The notes below the pieces were generated by a model. It searched no databases and had not been told where the DNA came from. It saw nothing but the letters and a program-made list of their open reading frames with translations. Position numbers and translations under genes: made by a program. From Halomonas gemina (GTDB taxonomy: Bacteria; Pseudomonadota; Gammaproteobacteria; Pseudomonadales; Halomonadaceae): a DNA stretch of 64,000 bases. Of the stretch, positions 1 through 9,523 are shown one piece after another. The stretch lies in assembly GCF_023554995.1 (NCBI RefSeq), contig NZ_JAMJPK010000006.1:124001-188000 (forward strand), written 5' to 3'. How positions within the stretch are numbered: position 1 is the stretch's first letter; the number at the start of each line of letters is the position of its first letter.

Positions 1-595
1 TGGCGTCCTCGTTGACCCCCAGCACCCGGTAGGCATCCTCCAGCGACGGGCCCTGTTCGTCCGCCGCTCGGGGACCACCGCGCAGCATGGCCTCGACCTG
101 GGCAATCTCGGCCTCGCTGCAGCCCAGGCCACGCACCACTCGCATCAGCATCTCGTGCTCGGCGGGGTGCAGCTCACCATCCGCGGCGACCGCGGCCAGC
201 TGCACCTGCAGGAACACCTGGCGCAGCGCGGGCTGGTGTGCCGCGATGCGGCGAATCTTGGCCAGCTCGGCGTCCAGGTCGAAGTCGGCGCCCTTGCCGC
301 GGGTAAAGTCGGCGCGGGCCTGGGCGCGTTGGGCCTCATTGAGCCGCAGCCGATCCCACAGCTTGCGGGAGGCTTCCAGCTCGTCCTCGGAGACCTGGCC
401 ATCGGCCTTGCACAGACATCCCATGACGGCGAAGGTCGATTCCAGGAACTGCGACTGGGCGCCGAGGAGCTTGTTCATCAGGCGCTTTCGCAGGGTCTTG
501 CCCAGCCAGTAGCCCAGGGCGCCACCCACCAGCAGGCCGATGGGGCCGCCGATGGCCAGCCCCAGCAGGGCACCGATCAGTATCAGAAACAGCAT
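1..595 (-). CDS. djlA: DjlA-type membrane-anchored DnaJ co-chaperone (partial, C-terminus off window)
   Basis: The gene starts at 595 and runs off the left edge, leaving about 198 residues. Residues about 2-32 form a glycine-rich membrane segment with regularly spaced Gly, typical of the DjlA transmembrane dimerisation region. A TerB-like helical acidic region follows (about 50-170), with paired Asp-Gly motifs in CKADGQ and AADGEL. At the edge the reading begins a J domain (LEDAYRVLGV), so the HPD loop itself is not visible. The family is an inner-membrane J-protein that stimulates DnaK ATPase. It lies 27 bp downstream of dxs on the same strand. Identification rests on the order membrane segment, TerB-like region, J domain. 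Confidence 0.88.
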   Translation of the reverse strand, partial: MLFLILIGALLGLAIGGPIGLLVGGALGYWLGKTLRKRLMNKLLGAQSQFLESTFAVMGCLCKADGQVSEDELEASRKLWDRLRLNEAQRAQARADFTRGKGADFDLDAELAKIRRIAAHQPALRQVFLQVQLAAVAADGELHPAEHEMLMRVVRGLGCSEAEIAQVEAMLRGGPRAADEQGPSLEDAYRVLGVNEDA

Positions 596-622
596 CGCAA
601 CCTCGTGAGAAAACGTGACGTA

Positions 623-2533
623 TCAGGGCAGCCGGGCGCGGATCGAGGCCTCGAGGCCGTCCGCATCCAGGCCGCACTCGGCGAGCAGCTCGGCGGGCTT
701 GCCGTGCTCGACGAAGGCATCGGGGAGTCCGAGGTTGAGCACTTCCACCTGAACCCCCTCGGCCATCAGCAGCTCGTTGACCGCGCTGCCGGCACCACCG
801 GCGACCACGTTCTCCTCCAGGGTCACCAGCAGGTCGTGCTCGTCGGCCGCGGCCAGCACGGCATCACGGTCCAGCGGCTTGATCGAGCGCATGTTGAGGT
901 GGCTGGCGTCGAGGCGCTCGGCCACCTCCGCCGCCGGGCCGTTGAGGCTGCCGAAGGCCAGCAGGGCCACCCGCGTCGCCTCCCCGCTGCCACGTCGCCG
1001 CCACTCGGCGCGGCCGATCTCGATCGGCTCGAGGTGATCCGGCGTGGCAACGCCCGGGCCGGTGCCGCGCGGGTAGCGCACCGCTGCCGGGCCGGGATGG
1101 TAATAGGCGGCGCTGAGCATCGCTCGACACTCGGCCTCGTCGGCGGGGGCCAGCACCACCATCCCCGGAATGCAGCGCAGGTAGGAGAGATCCAGGCTGC
1201 CGTGGTGGGTGGGGCCGTCCTCGCCCACCAGGCCGGCACGGTCGATGGCGAAGGTGACATCGAGCTCCTGCACCGCCACGTCATGGATCAGCTGGTCATA
1301 GCCGCGCTGCAGGAAGGTGGAGTAGATCGCCAACACGGGCTTCATGGCCTCGCAGGCCAGGCCCGCGGCAAGGGTCACCGCATGCTGCTCGGCGATGGCC
1401 ACGTCGAAGTAGCGCTCGGGGTACTCCTTCGAGAAGCGCACCAGGTCGGAGCCCTCGCGCATGGCCGGCGTGATGCCGACCAGGCGCTCGTCCACCGCCG
1501 CCATGTCGCACAGCCAGTTGCCGAAGACACGGCAGTACTTCTGCTGGCGGCTTGCCGGTGGGCTCTTTGGCTTGAGCGGCGGTGGCGTCTCGCCGTTTTT
1601 TTCCAGCTTGGTGATGGCATGGTAGCCGATGGGGTCGGCCTCGGCGGGCAGGAAGCCCTTGCCCTTGCAGGTCTTCACGTGGAGGAACTGGGGCCCCTCG
1701 AGGTCACGCATGTTGCGCAGGGTCTGCACGAGCAGCGGCAGGTCATGGCCGTCGATGGGCCCGATGTAGTTGAAGCCCAGCTCCTCGAAGAGTGTGGCCG
1801 GGCTGATCATGCCCTTCATGTGCTCCTCGGTGCGCCGCGCCAGCTCCAGGGCCCCGGGCAGGTGGGAGAGCACCCGCTTGCCGCCCTCGCGCATGCTGGT
1901 GTAGGGCTTGCTGGTGAGGATGCGCGCCAGGTAGCTGGCCATGCCGCCGACGTTCTCGGAGATCGACATCTCGTTGTCGTTGAGCACCACCAGCAGGTTG
2001 GCATCCACATGGCCGGCATGGGCCAGGGCCTCGAAGGCCATCCCCGCGGTCAGCGCGCCGTCGCCGATCACCGCGCAGACCCGCCGCTGCTCGCCGCGGG
2101 TGCGGGCGGCCAGAGCCATGCCCAGGGCCGCCGAGAGTGAGGTGCTCGAATGGCCCACGCCGAAGGTGTCGTACTCCGACTCGGCCCGCCGCGGGAAGGC
2201 GGCGAGGCCGCCGTACTGGCGGATGCCGGTCATCGCCTCGCGGCGCCCGGTGAGAATCTTGTGGGGATAGGCCTGGTGGCCCACGTCCCACACCAGGCGG
2301 TCGAAGGGGGTCTCCAGCGCCTGATGCAGGGCCACGGTGAGCTCCACCACGCCCAGGCCGGCGCCGAAGTGGCCGCCGGAGACGCCCACGCTATAGAGCA
2401 GGTAGGCGCGCAACTCGTCGGCCACCTGGGCCAGCTGCCCGGCGTTCATGGCGCGCAGCGCGGCGGGGGTATCCAGGGTATCGAGCAGCGGCGTGGCCGG
2501 ACGCTCGACGGGGATGTCATCGAACAGCTTCAT
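623..2533 (-). CDS. dxs: 1-deoxy-D-xylulose-5-phosphate synthase
   Basis: Condenses pyruvate and glyceraldehyde-3-phosphate to DXP, the entry step of the MEP isoprenoid pathway, using thiamine diphosphate. The 636-residue length fits the family. Visible motifs are the ThDP/Mg signature GDGALTAG at 157-164 with [10 protein letters not shown] downstream, the catalytic-Glu motif AIAEQHAV around 385, and [15 protein letters not shown] in the pyrimidine domain. The C-terminal transketolase-like domain is complete. It lies 15 bp downstream of ispA and is probably co-transcribed with xseB and ispA, an order common in gammaproteobacteria that links DXP supply to farnesyl diphosphate synthesis. Confidence 0.98.
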   Translation of the reverse strand: MKLFDDIPVERPATPLLDTLDTPAALRAMNAGQLAQVADELRAYLLYSVGVSGGHFGAGLGVVELTVALHQALETPFDRLVWDVGHQAYPHKILTGRREAMTGIRQYGGLAAFPRRAESEYDTFGVGHSSTSLSAALGMALAARTRGEQRRVCAVIGDGALTAGMAFEALAHAGHVDANLLVVLNDNEMSISENVGGMASYLARILTSKPYTSMREGGKRVLSHLPGALELARRTEEHMKGMISPATLFEELGFNYIGPIDGHDLPLLVQTLRNMRDLEGPQFLHVKTCKGKGFLPAEADPIGYHAITKLEKNGETPPPLKPKSPPASRQQKYCRVFGNWLCDMAAVDERLVGITPAMREGSDLVRFSKEYPERYFDVAIAEQHAVTLAAGLACEAMKPVLAIYSTFLQRGYDQLIHDVAVQELDVTFAIDRAGLVGEDGPTHHGSLDLSYLRCIPGMVVLAPADEAECRAMLSAAYYHPGPAAVRYPRGTGPGVATPDHLEPIEIGRAEWRRRGSGEATRVALLAFGSLNGPAAEVAERLDASHLNMRSIKPLDRDAVLAAADEHDLLVTLEENVVAGGAGSAVNELLMAEGVQVEVLNLGLPDAFVEHGKPAELLAECGLDADGLEASIRARLP

Positions 2534-2548
2534 GGGGGCCCTGTAGTA

Positions 2549-3436
2549 TCAATGGTCACGCTCGATCATGTAGCGGGCCAGGTCGGCCAGGGGAGTGGCG
2601 TCCTCACCCAGCGGCGCCAGGGCCGCCACGGCCGTCTCGACCAGTGCGTCGGCCCGTCGACGGGCGCCCTCGAGCCCCAGCAGGCTCGGGTAGGTGGGCT
2701 TGGCCCGGGCGGCGTCGGCCCCGGATGTCTTGCCCAGGGTGGCGGTGTCGCCGGTCACGTCGAGGACATCGTCGTGGATCTGGAAGGCCAGGCCGATGGC
2801 ATCGGCATAGGCGTCCAGGGCGGCCAGCCGGGGGTCGGCCACGTCGACGGCGACCAGCCCGCCGAGGCGCACCGCGGCGCGGATCAGCGCGCCGGTCTTG
2901 TGGCCATGCATGGCCGCCAGGGCCGCCGCGTCGGGATGCCCGCCGACGGCGGCGAGGTCCAGCGCCTGGCCGGCCACCATGCCGTCGCGTCCGGCGGCCC
3001 CGGCCAGGCTGGCGACCAGTGCCGGCAGCCGGGGGTGAGAGGCCTGCGCCAGCACCTCGAAGGCCAGGGCCTGGAGGGCATCACCGGCGAGGATCGCGGT
3101 GGCCTCGTCATAGGCCCGGTGCACCGTGGGCTGGCCGCGCCTCAGGTCATCGTCGTCCATGGCCGGCAGGTCATCGTGGACCAGCGAATAGGCGTGGACC
3201 AACTCCAGCGCCATGGCCGGGGCATCCAGGTCGTCGTCTGGCGCCCCCAGGGCGCGACCGGCCGCATAGACCAGCACCGGCCTCAGTCGTTTGCCACCCA
3301 CCAGCAGGCCGTGGCGCATGGCCGCCTCGAGACGCGGCGAGGGGGCCGAGCGCGCCGCGAAGAGTGCCTCGAGACAGGCATCGACCCGGGCCCGGTCCAC
3401 GGCCAAGCGACCGGCCAGGGAATCAACGCTCACCAT
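2549..3436 (-). CDS. ispA: Farnesyl/geranyl diphosphate synthase
   Basis: Elongates DMAPP with IPP to geranyl and farnesyl diphosphate. Both aspartate-rich motifs of trans-prenyltransferases are present: LVHDDLPAMDDDD (first Asp-rich motif) and FQIHDDVLD (second), with the GKRLRP substrate-binding segment near the N-terminus. The start was set at the ATG at 3436 (MVSVDSLAG), giving 295 residues. An upstream start at 3481 would add 15 residues that do not look like the family. The start overlaps the xseB 3' end by 14 bp, indicating translational coupling. Product chain length is inferred from family and neighbourhood. Confidence 0.96.
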   Translation of the reverse strand: MVSVDSLAGRLAVDRARVDACLEALFAARSAPSPRLEAAMRHGLLVGGKRLRPVLVYAAGRALGAPDDDLDAPAMALELVHAYSLVHDDLPAMDDDDLRRGQPTVHRAYDEATAILAGDALQALAFEVLAQASHPRLPALVASLAGAAGRDGMVAGQALDLAAVGGHPDAAALAAMHGHKTGALIRAAVRLGGLVAVDVADPRLAALDAYADAIGLAFQIHDDVLDVTGDTATLGKTSGADAARAKPTYPSLLGLEGARRRADALVETAVAALAPLGEDATPLADLARYMIERDH

Positions 3437-3707
3437 CGGCCTCCGCGGCGGGCGCATCGAAGGGCTGCAGGTCAACGCCACCGGCCTCGCCCTCGGTCAG
3501 GGTGCGCACCCTAAGCTCCGCCTCGTCGAGCCGGCGCTGGGCGTCGCGGGTCAGGCGAACCCCCTGTTCGAAGGCGGCCAGCGACCCCTCCAGCGACAGC
3601 TCGCCGGATTCCAGTCGCTCGACGAGCTGCTCGAGCCGCTCGACGGTGGCGGCGAAGTCGGCCGGTGCCGGCTCGTCGCCGCTGCCTTGGCTGTGCTGTT
3701 CCGCCAT
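3423..3707 (-). CDS. xseB: Exodeoxyribonuclease VII small subunit
   Basis: Small subunit of exonuclease VII, which degrades single-stranded DNA together with XseA (not in this window). The conserved core FAATVERLEQLVERLESG followed by LEGSLAAFEQGVRLTR is diagnostic. The ATG at 3707 (MAEQHS, 94 residues) is preferred because a GAGAGAG ribosome-binding sequence precedes it. The ATG at 3734 lacks one and sits just downstream of a TATACT -10-like box (3743-3748). The C-terminus is extended and acidic. It is first gene of the xseB-ispA-dxs run. Confidence 0.94.
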   Translation of the reverse strand: MAEQHSQGSGDEPAPADFAATVERLEQLVERLESGELSLEGSLAAFEQGVRLTRDAQRRLDEAELRVRTLTEGEAGGVDLQPFDAPAAEADGER

Positions 3708-3956
3708 CGACTCTCTCGCTGGTGGCTGATCCATGGGCGAACAGTATACACGCTCTCCCCGGGGGGTCGTCTGCCCCGGCCGGCCCGCGGACAAGGTGCA
3801 TGCCATTCATCCATGGCGCCCAGCATTTTCATCCTCGCTCATGCCGGCTGTGGTAAGCTATCGGCCCTGTTTCGAGCCTGCCCTTGGGCCCCAGGCTCTT
3901 CAGCATCTTCACGACACATGCATGCGGCGCGCGCCGACGAAGGGGTTGAATCGACC

Positions 3957-5207
3957 ATGGCCAAAACGTCCCTGGACAAGAGCAAGATCAAGATCCTGCT
4001 GCTCGAGGGCGTCCACCAGAGTGCGGTGGACAACCTACTCAATGCCGGTTACACCAACATCGAGCACCTGCCGACCTCGCTGGACGAGGCGACGCTGATC
4101 GAGAAGATCCGCGACGTCCACTTCATCGGCATCCGCTCGCGTACCCAGCTCAACGATCGCGTCTTCGACGCGGCAGAGAAGCTGGTGGCGGTGGGCTGCT
4201 TCTGCATCGGGACCAACCAGGTGGACCTCGATGCCGCCCTGGTGCGTGGCATCCCGGTCTTCAACGCCCCCTTCTCCAACACCCGTTCGGTGGCCGAGCT
4301 GGTGCTGGCCGAGGCCATCATGCTGCTGCGCGGCATCCCCGAGAAGAGCGCGCGCGCCCACCAGGGCGGCTGGCTGAAGTCAGCGAAGAACGCCCACGAG
4401 GCGCGCGGCAAGACGCTGGGCATCATCGGCTATGGCAGCATCGGCTCGCAGCTCTCGGTGCTCGCCGAGTCGCTGGGCTTCGACGTCATCTACTACGACG
4501 TGGTAACCAAGCTGGCGATGGGCAATGCCCGCCAGGTGGCCAGCCTCGAGGAGCTGCTGGCCCGCGCCGACGTGGTCAGCCTGCACGTACCGGACCTGCC
4601 CTCCACCCGCTGGATGATCGGCGAGCCCGAGATCGCCCTGATGAAGCCGGGTAGCATCCTGATCAACGCCTCCCGCGGCAGCGTGGTGGTGATCGAGGCC
4701 CTGGCCGAGGCGCTGAGGGCCGGCCGCTTGAACGGCGCCGCCATCGACGTCTTCCCGGTGGAGCCCAAGGGCAACGAGGAGGAGTTCGAGAGCCCGCTGC
4801 GCGGCCTGGCCAACGTCATCCTTACTCCGCACATCGGCGGCTCCACCCTCGAGGCCCAGGAGAACATCGGCATCGAGGTCTCCGAGAAGCTGGTCACCTA
4901 CTCCGACAACGGCACCACCGTCAGCTCGGTCAATTTCCCCGAGGTGGCCCTGCCGGCCCACCCCGGCAAGCACCGCCTGCTGCATATCCACGAGAACGTG
5001 CCCGGGGTCCTCTCCGAGATCAACCGCGTGCTCTCCGAGAACGACATCAACATCCTTGGCCAGTACCTGCAGACCAACGAGCGCATCGGCTACGTGGTCA
5101 TCGACGTGGACAAGGCCTACGGCGCGCGAGCGCTGGAGGCCCTGCGCCAGGTGAAGCATACCCTGCGCGTACGGGTGCTCTACTCGGAGAGCAGCTACGC
5201 CGGCTGA
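3957..5207 (+). CDS. serA: D-3-phosphoglycerate dehydrogenase
   Basis: Oxidises 3-phosphoglycerate to 3-phosphohydroxypyruvate, the first step of serine synthesis. The protein has 416 residues, close to the 410 of E. coli SerA. The NAD-binding motif GYGSIG is at 158-163, the substrate/catalytic Arg in NASRG at 240, a Glu in FPVEP at 269 and the catalytic His in TPHIGG at 292. A C-terminal ACT domain (about 339-416, starting HRLLHIHENVPGVL) is the serine-feedback site in this class. The ATG at 3957 has AAGGGG upstream; in-frame codons further upstream are non-homologous read-through. It stands alone and ends in a strong terminator. Confidence 0.98.
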   Translation: MAKTSLDKSKIKILLLEGVHQSAVDNLLNAGYTNIEHLPTSLDEATLIEKIRDVHFIGIRSRTQLNDRVFDAAEKLVAVGCFCIGTNQVDLDAALVRGIPVFNAPFSNTRSVAELVLAEAIMLLRGIPEKSARAHQGGWLKSAKNAHEARGKTLGIIGYGSIGSQLSVLAESLGFDVIYYDVVTKLAMGNARQVASLEELLARADVVSLHVPDLPSTRWMIGEPEIALMKPGSILINASRGSVVVIEALAEALRAGRLNGAAIDVFPVEPKGNEEEFESPLRGLANVILTPHIGGSTLEAQENIGIEVSEKLVTYSDNGTTVSSVNFPEVALPAHPGKHRLLHIHENVPGVLSEINRVLSENDINILGQYLQTNERIGYVVIDVDKAYGARALEALRQVKHTLRVRVLYSESSYAG

Positions 5208-5233
5208 GCCCCGCCCCTCCTTCGGCAGACCAA

Positions 5234-5264
5234 AGCCGCCGCGTCGATGACGCGGCGGCTTTTT
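5234..5264 (+). terminator. Rho-independent terminator of serA
   Basis: A perfect 12-bp stem (AGCCGCCGCGTC / GACGCGGCGGCT) closes on a 3-nt GAT loop and is followed at once by a run of five T (the last stem base plus 5261-5264). It lies 26 bp after the serA stop. Confidence 0.93.
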
Positions 5265-5355
5265 CATGGTTCTACCACGACTTGACAGATCACACTTCCC
5301 CTATCACTTTGTACACAATCCATGCCGCTCATTGACTGATACTGAAAGTACACAC

Positions 5356-6711
5356 ATGAAGCCGACTTCACAGACCCTATGGATCCGGGCCCCCCGCGCC
5401 TGCAGCGATGCGCGTGCCGCCGGCGGCGTGGTGATCCGCGACTCGCACATCGTCGAGGCCGTGCCGGCCAGCGGCGCCCCCGAGACGCCGATCGACACGA
5501 CCTTCGACGCCTCGGCGCACGTGCTGCTGCCAGGGCTGGTGAATACCCACCATCACTTCTACCAGACCCTGACCCGGGCCTACTCGCCGGCCCTGAACAA
5601 GGAGCTCTTTCCCTGGCTGACGACCCTCTATGACGTCTGGGCCCGCCTCACCGAGCGCCAGCTGGCACTCGCCAGCGAACTCGCCATGGTCGAGCTGCTG
5701 ATGTCCGGCTGCACCACCGTGGCCGACCATCACTACGTCTTCTCCGGCGCGCTGGAGAACGCCATCGATGTCCAGGTGGAGACCGCCCGCCGCCTCGGCG
5801 TGCGGGCCGCCCTCACCCGGGGGTCGATGAGCGTCGGCCGCGACGACGGCGGCCTGCCGCCCCAGTCGGTGGTGCAGGACGAGGCCACCATCCTCGACGA
5901 GAGCGCCCGGCTCATCGACGCCCACCACCAGCGCGGCGACGGCGCCATGACCACCATCGCCCTGGCGCCCTGCTCACCCTTCTCGGTAAGCCGCGAGCTG
6001 ATGCAGGAGAGCGCCCGCCTGGCCGAGGAGAAGGACGTCCGCCTGCACACCCACCTGGCGGAGACCGAGGACGAGACGGCCTACTGCCAGCGGCTGTTCG
6101 GCATGCGCCCGCTGGACTACCTGGAGGCCACCGGCTGGCTGGGCCCGCGTACCTGGCTGGCCCACGGCATCCACTTCAATGACCAGGAAGTCGCTCGCTT
6201 GGGGCAAGCCGGCACCGGCATCGCCCACTGCCCGTCGTCGAACATGGTGCTGGGCTCGGGGCTGTGCCGCACCCTGGAGCTCGAGGCCGCCGGCTGCCCG
6301 GTGGGCCTGGCGGTGGACGGCTCGGCCTCCAACGACCACTCCAACCTGGCCGAGGAGATGCGCCAGGCCCTGCTGCTGGGCCGGCTGCGCTACTCGCCGA
6401 GCCGGGTAACCCATGACGACGTGATCCGCTGGGCCACCCGCGGCTCGGCGGCCTGCCTGGGGCGCAGCGACATCGGCGGGCTGGCACCCGGCCAGCAGGC
6501 CGACCTGGCGCTGTTCCGGCTCGACGAGGCGCGCTTCTCGGGTGCCGAGAACCCGGTCGCCGCCCTGCTGCTGTGCGGGGCCCACCGCGCCGACCGGGTG
6601 ATGGTCGCCGGTCGCTGGCGTCTGATCGATGGCCGGCCACGGGACCTCGACCTCGACGCCCTGCTGGCCGCGCATGACCGAGCCGCCCGGGAGCTGCGCG
6701 GGTCGCGCTGA
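5356..6711 (+). CDS. 8-oxoguanine deaminase-like amidohydrolase
   Basis: A metal-dependent amidohydrolase of the TrzN/AtzB/GuaD group, 451 residues. Metal ligands are visible in NTHHHFYQTLTRA (HxH at 65/67), LHTHLAETEDE, LAHGIHFN and the Asp of DGSASNDHSN. The sequence as I recall it is very close along its length to Pseudomonas aeruginosa PA0142, characterised as an 8-oxoguanine deaminase forming urate. Older annotations call such proteins hydroxyatrazine ethylaminohydrolase or guanine deaminase. The start is the ATG at 5356. The upstream gap holds a TTGACA hexamer (5282-5287) and two GTACACA repeats (about 5311-5317 and 5348-5354), possible regulatory sites. The next gene is a purine-type permease, which supports a purine-salvage role. 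Confidence 0.87.
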   Translation: MKPTSQTLWIRAPRACSDARAAGGVVIRDSHIVEAVPASGAPETPIDTTFDASAHVLLPGLVNTHHHFYQTLTRAYSPALNKELFPWLTTLYDVWARLTERQLALASELAMVELLMSGCTTVADHHYVFSGALENAIDVQVETARRLGVRAALTRGSMSVGRDDGGLPPQSVVQDEATILDESARLIDAHHQRGDGAMTTIALAPCSPFSVSRELMQESARLAEEKDVRLHTHLAETEDETAYCQRLFGMRPLDYLEATGWLGPRTWLAHGIHFNDQEVARLGQAGTGIAHCPSSNMVLGSGLCRTLELEAAGCPVGLAVDGSASNDHSNLAEEMRQALLLGRLRYSPSRVTHDDVIRWATRGSAACLGRSDIGGLAPGQQADLALFRLDEARFSGAENPVAALLLCGAHRADRVMVAGRWRLIDGRPRDLDLDALLAAHDRAARELRGSR

Positions 6712-6771
6712 TTCCCTTCCCGTTTCCAGCCCTGTTCTACCACGTCCAACAACGACAACAGGAGACACCCC

Positions 6772-8115
6772 ATGACCACCGAGTCCCGCGCCGAAGCGAC
6801 GGAGCACCGCGTGCGCAGCACCCAGGACGTCGATGCCATGCCACCCCTGGGGCGCGCCATCCCTCTGGGGTTGCAGCACGTGCTGGCGATGTTCGTCGGC
6901 AACGTCACCGTGCCCATCATCATCGCCGGGGCGGCGGACCTTTCCGCCGAGCAGACCACCTTCATGATCCAGGCCGCCATGTTCGTGGCCGGGGTGGCCA
7001 CCCTGGTGCAGTCCCTGGGGCTCGGCCCGATCGGCGCCCGCCTGCCCATCGTCATGGGCACCAGCTTCGGCTTCGTGCCGGTGCTGATCCCCATCGCCGT
7101 GGGCATGGGGCTGCCGGCGGCACTGGGCGCTGCCCTCTGCGGCGGGGTCGCCATGGCCCTGGTGGGGCTCTTCCTGCCCTGGTTCCGCTTCCTCTTCCCG
7201 CCGGTGGTCACCGGCACCTTCGTGATCATGCTGGGCACCCTGCTGATGCCGGTGGGCCTGGCCTATGTCGGCGGCGGCTTCGGGGCCGAGGACTTCGGGG
7301 CCTCGCACCACCTGCTGCTGGCGGGACTGGTGCTGGTCATCACCCTGGGGCTGCACCAGTTCGGCCGCGGCATCTGGTCGGAGGCGGCCCCGCTGCTCGG
7401 CCTGCTGGCCGGCTACGCCACGGCCACCGCCTTCGGCCTGGTGGACTTCTCCGCCATCGGTGGCGCCGCCTGGATCTCGCTGCCCACCCCGCTGGCCATC
7501 GGCCTGGAGTTCCACTGGGCCGCGGTGCTGCCGGTGGTGCTGCTGGCCGTGGTGACCTGCGCCGAGTCGATCGGCGACATCGCCGGCACCACCGCCGGGG
7601 GTCTGGACCGCGCCCCGACCCCCAAGGAGCTCTCCGGCGGGGTGATGGCCGACGGCCTGGCCAGCGTCTTCGCCGCCATCTTCAACGCCTTCCCCCAGAT
7701 CAGCTTCAGCCAGAACGTCGGCATGGTGGCGCTGACCGGCGTGGTCAGCCGCTACGTGGTGGCCATCGGCGGCGCCTTCCTGGTCATCGCCGGCCTGCTG
7801 CCCAAGCTCGGCGCCATCGTCTCCAGCATCCCCAACGCGGTGCTCGGCGGTGCGGTGGTGATCATGTTCGGCATGATCGCCAGCGCCGGCATCAAGATGC
7901 TCTCCCATATCGACTTCAACAAGCGCAACATGGTGATCATCGGCGTCTCGCTGTCGGCGGCCATCGGCCTGCCGGCCCAGGAGGGGCTCTACGCCAACCT
8001 CTCCGACAACCTCCAGGCGATCATCGAGTCGGGGCTGATTCCCGGCGCGCTCTGCGCCATCGTCCTCAATCTGATCCTGCCCCGCGAGGAGCGCCCCTTC
8101 CGCAGCGACGTCTGA
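6772..8115 (+). CDS. NCS2-family xanthine/uric acid:cation symporter
   Basis: A 447-residue inner-membrane permease with about 14 hydrophobic segments. The NCS2 signature QNVGMVALTGVVSRYV is clear in the second half, and the paired substrate-binding motif (Ala-Glu-Ser in CAESIGDIAGTTAGG) precedes it. The family imports xanthine, uric acid or uracil with protons or sodium. This sequence looks nearer the xanthine/urate clade (XanQ, UacT) than the uracil clade (UraA). It follows the 8-oxoguanine deaminase-like gene by 60 bp with a good ribosome-binding sequence (CAGGAG), so the two probably form an operon. Exact substrate is inferred. Confidence 0.9.
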   Translation: MTTESRAEATEHRVRSTQDVDAMPPLGRAIPLGLQHVLAMFVGNVTVPIIIAGAADLSAEQTTFMIQAAMFVAGVATLVQSLGLGPIGARLPIVMGTSFGFVPVLIPIAVGMGLPAALGAALCGGVAMALVGLFLPWFRFLFPPVVTGTFVIMLGTLLMPVGLAYVGGGFGAEDFGASHHLLLAGLVLVITLGLHQFGRGIWSEAAPLLGLLAGYATATAFGLVDFSAIGGAAWISLPTPLAIGLEFHWAAVLPVVLLAVVTCAESIGDIAGTTAGGLDRAPTPKELSGGVMADGLASVFAAIFNAFPQISFSQNVGMVALTGVVSRYVVAIGGAFLVIAGLLPKLGAIVSSIPNAVLGGAVVIMFGMIASAGIKMLSHIDFNKRNMVIIGVSLSAAIGLPAQEGLYANLSDNLQAIIESGLIPGALCAIVLNLILPREERPFRSDV

Positions 8116-8132
8116 GCTGACCCGAGCCCGCC

Positions 8133-8160
8133 CCGCCGCCTCGAGGAGGTGGCGGTGTTT
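8133..8160 (+). terminator. Putative terminator after the NCS2 permease
   Basis: A 10-bp stem CCGCCGCCTC / GAGGTGGCGG (one G-U pair) with a 3-nt loop, followed by TGTTT. It lies between two convergent genes. The T-run is weak. Confidence 0.5.
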
Positions 8161-8173
8161 CGCGTTCGGGGTA

Positions 8174-9424
8174 TCAGAAGCAGGTCTCGAGGACCTCGAC
8201 CACCGCCAGCGATGCGTCGACCCGGCACAGGCGTCGCCACTTGTCGAAGGTCAGGCAGGGATGGGAGATGCCGAAGGCGACGATGTCGCCCACGCGCACG
8301 TCGCTCGCCGTCTCGGGCAGGCCCACGAAGGCGTGCTGGTCCATGAGCTTCTCCACCCGCCAGCCTTCGACCGACAAGGTCCGGTCCGCCATCCCGCCTT
8401 CGCGATAGCGGCGCAGCGCCCGCGGCAGGCGGTCGCCGCCGACATCGCGACGCCCCATGGCGACGATGGCAAGCCCCGGCTCGGGCAACGACTGCACCTG
8501 GGCGAAGACCTCCAGGGCCGGGCGCAGCCCCTCGCCGAGGGCGGGCCGACGCCCCAGCACCCGGGCCTGGGCCTCGCCGTAGAGCCCGTGGTCGTGGGTC
8601 ACGTAGCAGCCGGGGCGCATCACCCGGCGGACCTGGCCGTCCAGCCCGGCATCGCGGAAGGCCTCGGCGACGATGTCGTGCCAGGCGGAACCGGAGGCAG
8701 TGACCAGCGGCCGCGCCACCGCCAGCCGGCCGGCCCGCTGCAGGGCGGTGAGGGTGTCCACCAGGTCGGCCGCATAGGCCGCCACCGCTGCCTCCGGGGA
8801 GGCCCCCGCCTCGGCCTGGACCAGGCCCTCGTAGCCCTCCACGCCGGAGAGCTCAAGGCCGGCCGTCGCGTCGACCACGGCGGCCAGCGCCAGCACCTCC
8901 TCGCGGCTGCGACAGCCGCAGCGCCCGCCCGGAACGCCCCGCTCGATCAGCACCGGCAGGCGCAGGCCACGCCCGGCGAAGAAGGCGTCTAGCTCGCGGG
9001 CGTTGTCGGCGGAGTCCACCAGGCACCAGAGCTCGGCGCCGGCCTCGAGCAGCTCCGCCACGATGGCCATGTTGGCCCGCCCCACCAGCTGGTTGGCCAG
9101 CAGCAGGCGCGTCACGCCATGGGCGAAGGCGGCCCGGCACTGGGGGGCGGTGGCCAGAGTGATCGCCCAGGCGCCGCTTTCCCGCTGGCGGCGAAAGAGC
9201 GCCGGGGCCATGGTGGTCTTGCCGTGGGGTGCCAGCAGGGCGCCATGGGCATCACAGAAGGCCTGCATCCAGCCCAAGTTGTGGGCCAGCGATGCCTCGT
9301 GCAGCACCGCCGCCGGCAGGCTCACGTCCGCCAGCAGGCGGGGGCCGGTCTCGGGCAGCCCCTTGTGCTCGGCGCGTGCGGTGGCCGCCGGGAAGGCGGC
9401 GGACTCGGGGGAAACATCGCTCAT
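8174..9424 (-). CDS. Alanine-racemase-fold PLP enzyme (D-serine/3-hydroxyaspartate dehydratase-like, DSD1 family)
   Basis: A 416-residue fold-type III PLP enzyme often annotated 'amino acid deaminase'. The Schiff-base lysine is K69 in APHGKT, and the C-terminal metal-binding His/Cys pair is in SHPC (H388, C390), as in D-threo-3-hydroxyaspartate dehydratase and eukaryotic D-serine dehydratase. The family dehydrates or cleaves beta-hydroxy D-amino acids, and the substrate cannot be read from sequence. The ATG at 9424 has GAGGAG upstream; longer in-frame read-through is unrelated. It is divergent from the enoyl-CoA hydratase gene (99-bp gap), with an IclR regulator just beyond. Related enzymes (BhcC) occur with IclR regulators in the beta-hydroxyaspartate cycle, but the other Bhc genes are not here. 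Confidence 0.83.
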   Translation of the reverse strand: MSDVSPESAAFPAATARAEHKGLPETGPRLLADVSLPAAVLHEASLAHNLGWMQAFCDAHGALLAPHGKTTMAPALFRRQRESGAWAITLATAPQCRAAFAHGVTRLLLANQLVGRANMAIVAELLEAGAELWCLVDSADNARELDAFFAGRGLRLPVLIERGVPGGRCGCRSREEVLALAAVVDATAGLELSGVEGYEGLVQAEAGASPEAAVAAYAADLVDTLTALQRAGRLAVARPLVTASGSAWHDIVAEAFRDAGLDGQVRRVMRPGCYVTHDHGLYGEAQARVLGRRPALGEGLRPALEVFAQVQSLPEPGLAIVAMGRRDVGGDRLPRALRRYREGGMADRTLSVEGWRVEKLMDQHAFVGLPETASDVRVGDIVAFGISHPCLTFDKWRRLCRVDASLAVVEVLETCF

Positions 9425-9523
9425 GGGCACTCCTCGCCAGGGACCATCTTTGGTCGCAAGCCTAACGAAAGCGCTGCCCGGGACGCTAGGCTGGGGGCTC
9501 TTCCTTCCACCGGAGTTCCCACG

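Noticed and set aside
155-2140. 661-codon plus-strand open frame opposite dxs
   Set aside because: Antisense shadow in high-GC DNA; composition rich in Gln, His, Gly, Arg with no family resemblance, while dxs opposite is unmistakable.
5356-6711. Annotation as atrazine-pathway hydrolase
   Set aside because: No other triazine-degradation genes are present, and similarity as recalled is much stronger to the 8-oxoguanine deaminase group.
5974-7908. 644-codon minus-strand frame opposite the deaminase and permease genes
   Set aside because: It spans two clear genes and the gap between them, and has low-complexity His/Gln/Gly-rich composition.
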